Source of the DNA: Sarcocystis neurona
Lineage: Eukaryota > Apicomplexa > Conoidasida > Eucoccidiorida > Sarcocystidae
Assembly (NCBI GenBank): GCA_000727475.1
Contig: KL647318.1
Location: forward strand, 532,032 to 596,031
Length of the DNA: 64,000 nt
Direction: 5' to 3'
A program made the position numbers and the translations under genes. Under the pieces are notes generated by a model. That model ran no database searches and was not told where the DNA came from. It saw nothing but the letters and a program-made list of their open reading frames with translations. This document shows positions 60,901 through 64,000 of this stretch, in pieces; position 1 is the stretch's first letter, and the number at the start of each line of letters is the position of its first letter.

Positions 60901-63900
60901 CGTGTAGCCCAATACTTTTGCACCGCTGGCAATACCACATCCACATACATCTGCACAACGGTACATATAAACTCTTAGCTTCACAACCCACTGGATCACT
61001 TCAGCTGTATCGACTCACGCATTTCGGGTGCTTAGTAGAGGGATTCTTTTCTGGCGAACGCCGAGGCGCGAGTTTGCAGGAGGACACGTACACACATGGA
61101 AAAAAATTACTCCGCTGATACGCGTCAGCAGCTGAAGCAGGTCTTTTTCATGTGTATAAGGATACACACAAGTAAGAACAATATTTTCTTATGGATGCCA
61201 TATCATTTGTCGGGCCTGCCTGGCACAAGCGACTGGTGTGCAGTGAGATGGGATGCTGCAACAACAAATCAGTCTGCGTATCCGCGTACTACACGTGTGC
61301 ACACAGTGAGGACCGTGTGTTAACGGCAGCTGGTTTATGCTAAGCGCAGTACGCACCATACGTGTGCGATGCGCACGCACGCGTCATCATTCTAACAATC
61401 AACGTATGCAGAAGCACCGACAAAGCAACAGCCATGAACACCGCTCTTTCAGCATTTTGCTGAGACAGACGCGGCAGCGGTGGGCTGTACATACAGAGTC
61501 TTAGTTTCTTCGGTACTGTTGCCGCCAAGCGAACCAAGGCGAAGAAGCGGGTGACACCCGTCGAAATTGCATCTGCAAAGACGTTGTTTACGCGACGGAG
61601 TATAATTACGTAAATTTTTGCCAAGCAGTTCCATGCAACGGGACTGAAGTAGTGAAGGCTCAAGACACGTTTTTATACTTTCTCATAAACATGTGTGTGT
61701 GCACCAGTGTCACGCTCAAATGGACGCATGATGCCAAGACCCTGGTGACGATGTAGGTGCATTTGTGCACACGACTAATTGAGTAGATGTACAACCTTGT
61801 ATGTTTGCGTACGCAGCTGGGTACCGAACTTCAAGTATGCGTTAAAGTGTGAACGTTGTTATGCTGGAACCTTTGCACTCACACAGCCTTGTTCTAGCAA
61901 ATCCAGCCCATGCTCAACATCATCTGCGTACCAGCTTCATAAATGTGCAGAGTCCATCAGCGGCACGAGCGTTAGAACATCAAGACAGACGAATGACGCG
62001 CGATGCGTTTTCTGCGTCTACGGTGTGATTAACAGGACGGGTAACCACGAAAGTGTCAAAAAGTGATCGTGCTTGCATGTCATTCAGCCGTTCCACTTCA
62101 AAGGCGTGCTCTGTGTGCAGATCCTACTGCCGCTGGAGGCCCTCGTGTGTCGGTCACACCTGCAGCGTTGTTCAGTGTGACCTGTAGGAGATCGTAGGAC
62201 GCCACAGTAGACAAAAACCTGCTCCCACCCTCCGTAGATCAACGCGCCTCACACAGAAAAGTATGCTTCTTACATACTCACAAGTGTGTGGGACAAAAAC
62301 GTGCACGCTTGTGGCAAAATATGCGCGGAGCCTACGCCTGTCGAGGTCTCCGTGAAATCCGGGCCTGCGACGTTATTACCCCGTAGTACCGCTACTTCCT
62401 TGTCACACAAAAAAAAGCTGCAAAAGAAGTACTTGAACGTCTGCAAGAGTTAAGCGTCCTCCATCAGCTTTCGTACTCGCCCCTGTGGCTGGATTTTTTA
62501 TGCTTCTTAACCTTAATCATACGTCAGTGCCGGGACACTAAAATTACCTGTCTGAGGGATGCCTCATCATGCGCTGCACATACGCATATACGACTGTGTT
62601 TACGACCGCAGAAACGCCTCCGCAGCGATAGTCTGCAACAACGCACACGTCTGGATTTGCACCCAACGATATGGGAAAGTGTGTGCTTGCGTATTGACTT
62701 TGCAAAGAGCACACGTTGAAGAGAGTTTATGTACACCTACGCTGACTTTGAAAAATACTTTCACGAACTTCGAAGCGGGACGCGCAGGTGTATGTGACGG
62801 CGGGGAGGCGGTATTTTACCCAGACCAATGCCGGTACGGTGAATGAACAAGCCTTTCGCTGCTGAATAACGTATGACAGAACTTTGCGCTGGAGTAGGCG
62901 CAAAAATTTCTGACGTATTTGCACAATGCCGCCTATGGTCCGCGTCTCTGTGTGGGGCGACACAGTAGTTCACTTCAGCATTGTTTTCTGCGCAGCTCAG
63001 AAGCATCGCTCAAATGCAGAAAGTTAGAATGCCCATTTACACGTGTGTACACCGGTGCTCACAGGTACCGGGAGATACGCCTGTGTATTTACAAAACCTC
63101 TCCTGTTTAGACATAATCATAAAGCAAGACAGCTTTAAGGTGTAATGTCACACTTTTCTGATGTGTGCGAAATGAAGGCGAGGCGCACATGCTTACTTCC
63201 TAAGCATATTTTCGAAATAAGGATGGAACACAAAAATCTCTCACGGGTATACGAGACTATTTGCAACCTCAGGTAGACCACCCAGTCTCGCGGAACGCAC
63301 CTTGCACGTTTGACATGTATGAATACAGTTTGCACAAACGTATTTCTACATGTACACCATGTATCTGGCAGCGTGACGCTTCAAGATTTGTCAAAGCGCG
63401 TACACGTCCTTCGGGCACCCAAGCGCTCTGCTTCACATGCATTCCCCTTCAACCAGACATGCACAGTTTATTCTATGCGAGCCGCCAACACCAACGGGAA
63501 AAGCAGTGCTCAGGCAATGTAGTTGCGTCCGCATTGGTCAGAATCATATTTAGAAAGTGTCAGGTAGCCGCCGTTCGTCAATAGGCGTAGACAGTTCATT
63601 TGTGACAGTACTACTCTTCTGCTTGCAGGCACGGCTTGAAAGCCTGTGCTGGGAGGCAGCTGTTACAGTCGTGTAGCCTTGTGTGGGTTTAGAGGAGGGG
63701 TGGGTAGTTTCGTCGACAGACGTAAGCACACTACATCGGAAAATTGCAACCTGGACTGGCATCCAGGGCTGCTGCACGAAGAAAAGTTGACGCTCGTTTG
63801 TATTCGGAGGGCACAAAAACAACGGCACCCACCAGGGAAACTGCGTGGCGACGGTCGGCCGAATAGAGCCTTAACGAATCGATTCCAACAGGGGCAAATG

Positions 63901-64000
63901 TGCAAAGAAACTGTAGTATACTGCGAACCACAACCGCAGGCAGAAACAAATGCAGGACGTACGGAGGTCAGTTGGACAGGCGTACACTTAATGGCATCCC
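57901..64000. other. Right-hand flank, no gene supported
   Basis: About six kilobases upstream of eS19 with balanced composition and mostly short frames on both strands. No trinucleotide tracts and no domain recognised. The open frames at 58.8-59.5 kb are the only coding-like signal. The eS19 promoter is expected next to 57900 but shows no recognisable motif. Confidence 0.5.
58785..59542 (+). other. Overlapping plus-strand open frames, coding status unclear
   Basis: Two overlapping plus-strand frames of 149 and 140 codons (58785-59234 and 59120-59542) stand out in otherwise frame-poor DNA. The first includes TPADAYLILDEDVAAWHVKS and DRQIKTAVWKDLLNVG, and the second RTASALVAAGAADCMQQCG. Neither has a recognised domain and other frames are also fairly open, so they may be chance. 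Confidence 0.18.

Overview
This window looks like nuclear DNA of a coccidian apicomplexan, most likely an Eimeria species or a close relative. The evidence is dense CAG/CTG trinucleotide tracts in both exons and introns, Ala/Gln/Ser/Glu homopolymer insertions inside otherwise conserved proteins, intron-rich housekeeping genes, and alternation of repeat-rich and repeat-poor blocks (the R and P segments described for Eimeria chromosomes). No bacterial, organellar, viral, CRISPR, rRNA or convincing tRNA feature was seen. The species cannot be fixed from this window alone.

Layout. (1) About 1-23 kb is repeat-rich and is largely occupied by one gene on the minus strand, COG4, a subunit of the Golgi tethering complex COG. 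At least eleven exons can be placed by similarity to the family and by splice phase. Their introns carry CAG/CTG tracts and long (TA/CA/TACA)-type arrays. The 3' end is at or beyond the left edge. (2) About 22.9-24.3 kb holds coding-like minus-strand fragments that I cannot identify. (3) About 24.3-27.2 kb is repeat-poor with no recognised gene. (4) About 27.2-33.9 kb is a second repeat-rich block, CTG-rich and then strongly pyrimidine-rich on the plus strand. It holds the 5' part of a plus-strand gene for the V-ATPase 16-kDa proteolipid (subunit c), with five exons from 29126 to 36672 and all four introns in phase 1. (5) About 36.7-64 kb is repeat-poor. It contains a plus-strand multi-exon gene for an unidentified membrane-anchored, proline-rich and coiled-coil protein (43674-50686), a tentative plus-strand gene at 51.4-52.4 kb, and a three-exon minus-strand gene for ribosomal protein eS19 (57900-55629). 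The rest shows small tandem and diverged repeats and no gene I can support.

How the genes relate. COG4 (Golgi retrograde tethering), V-ATPase c (proton pumping into secretory and acidic compartments) and eS19 (40S ribosome) are unrelated housekeeping genes and nothing suggests co-regulation. The main pattern is in the repeats: most trinucleotide tracts inside exons read CAG/GCA on the sense strand, while most tracts inside introns read CTG/TGC on the sense strand. This holds for genes on both strands and switches close to splice acceptors.
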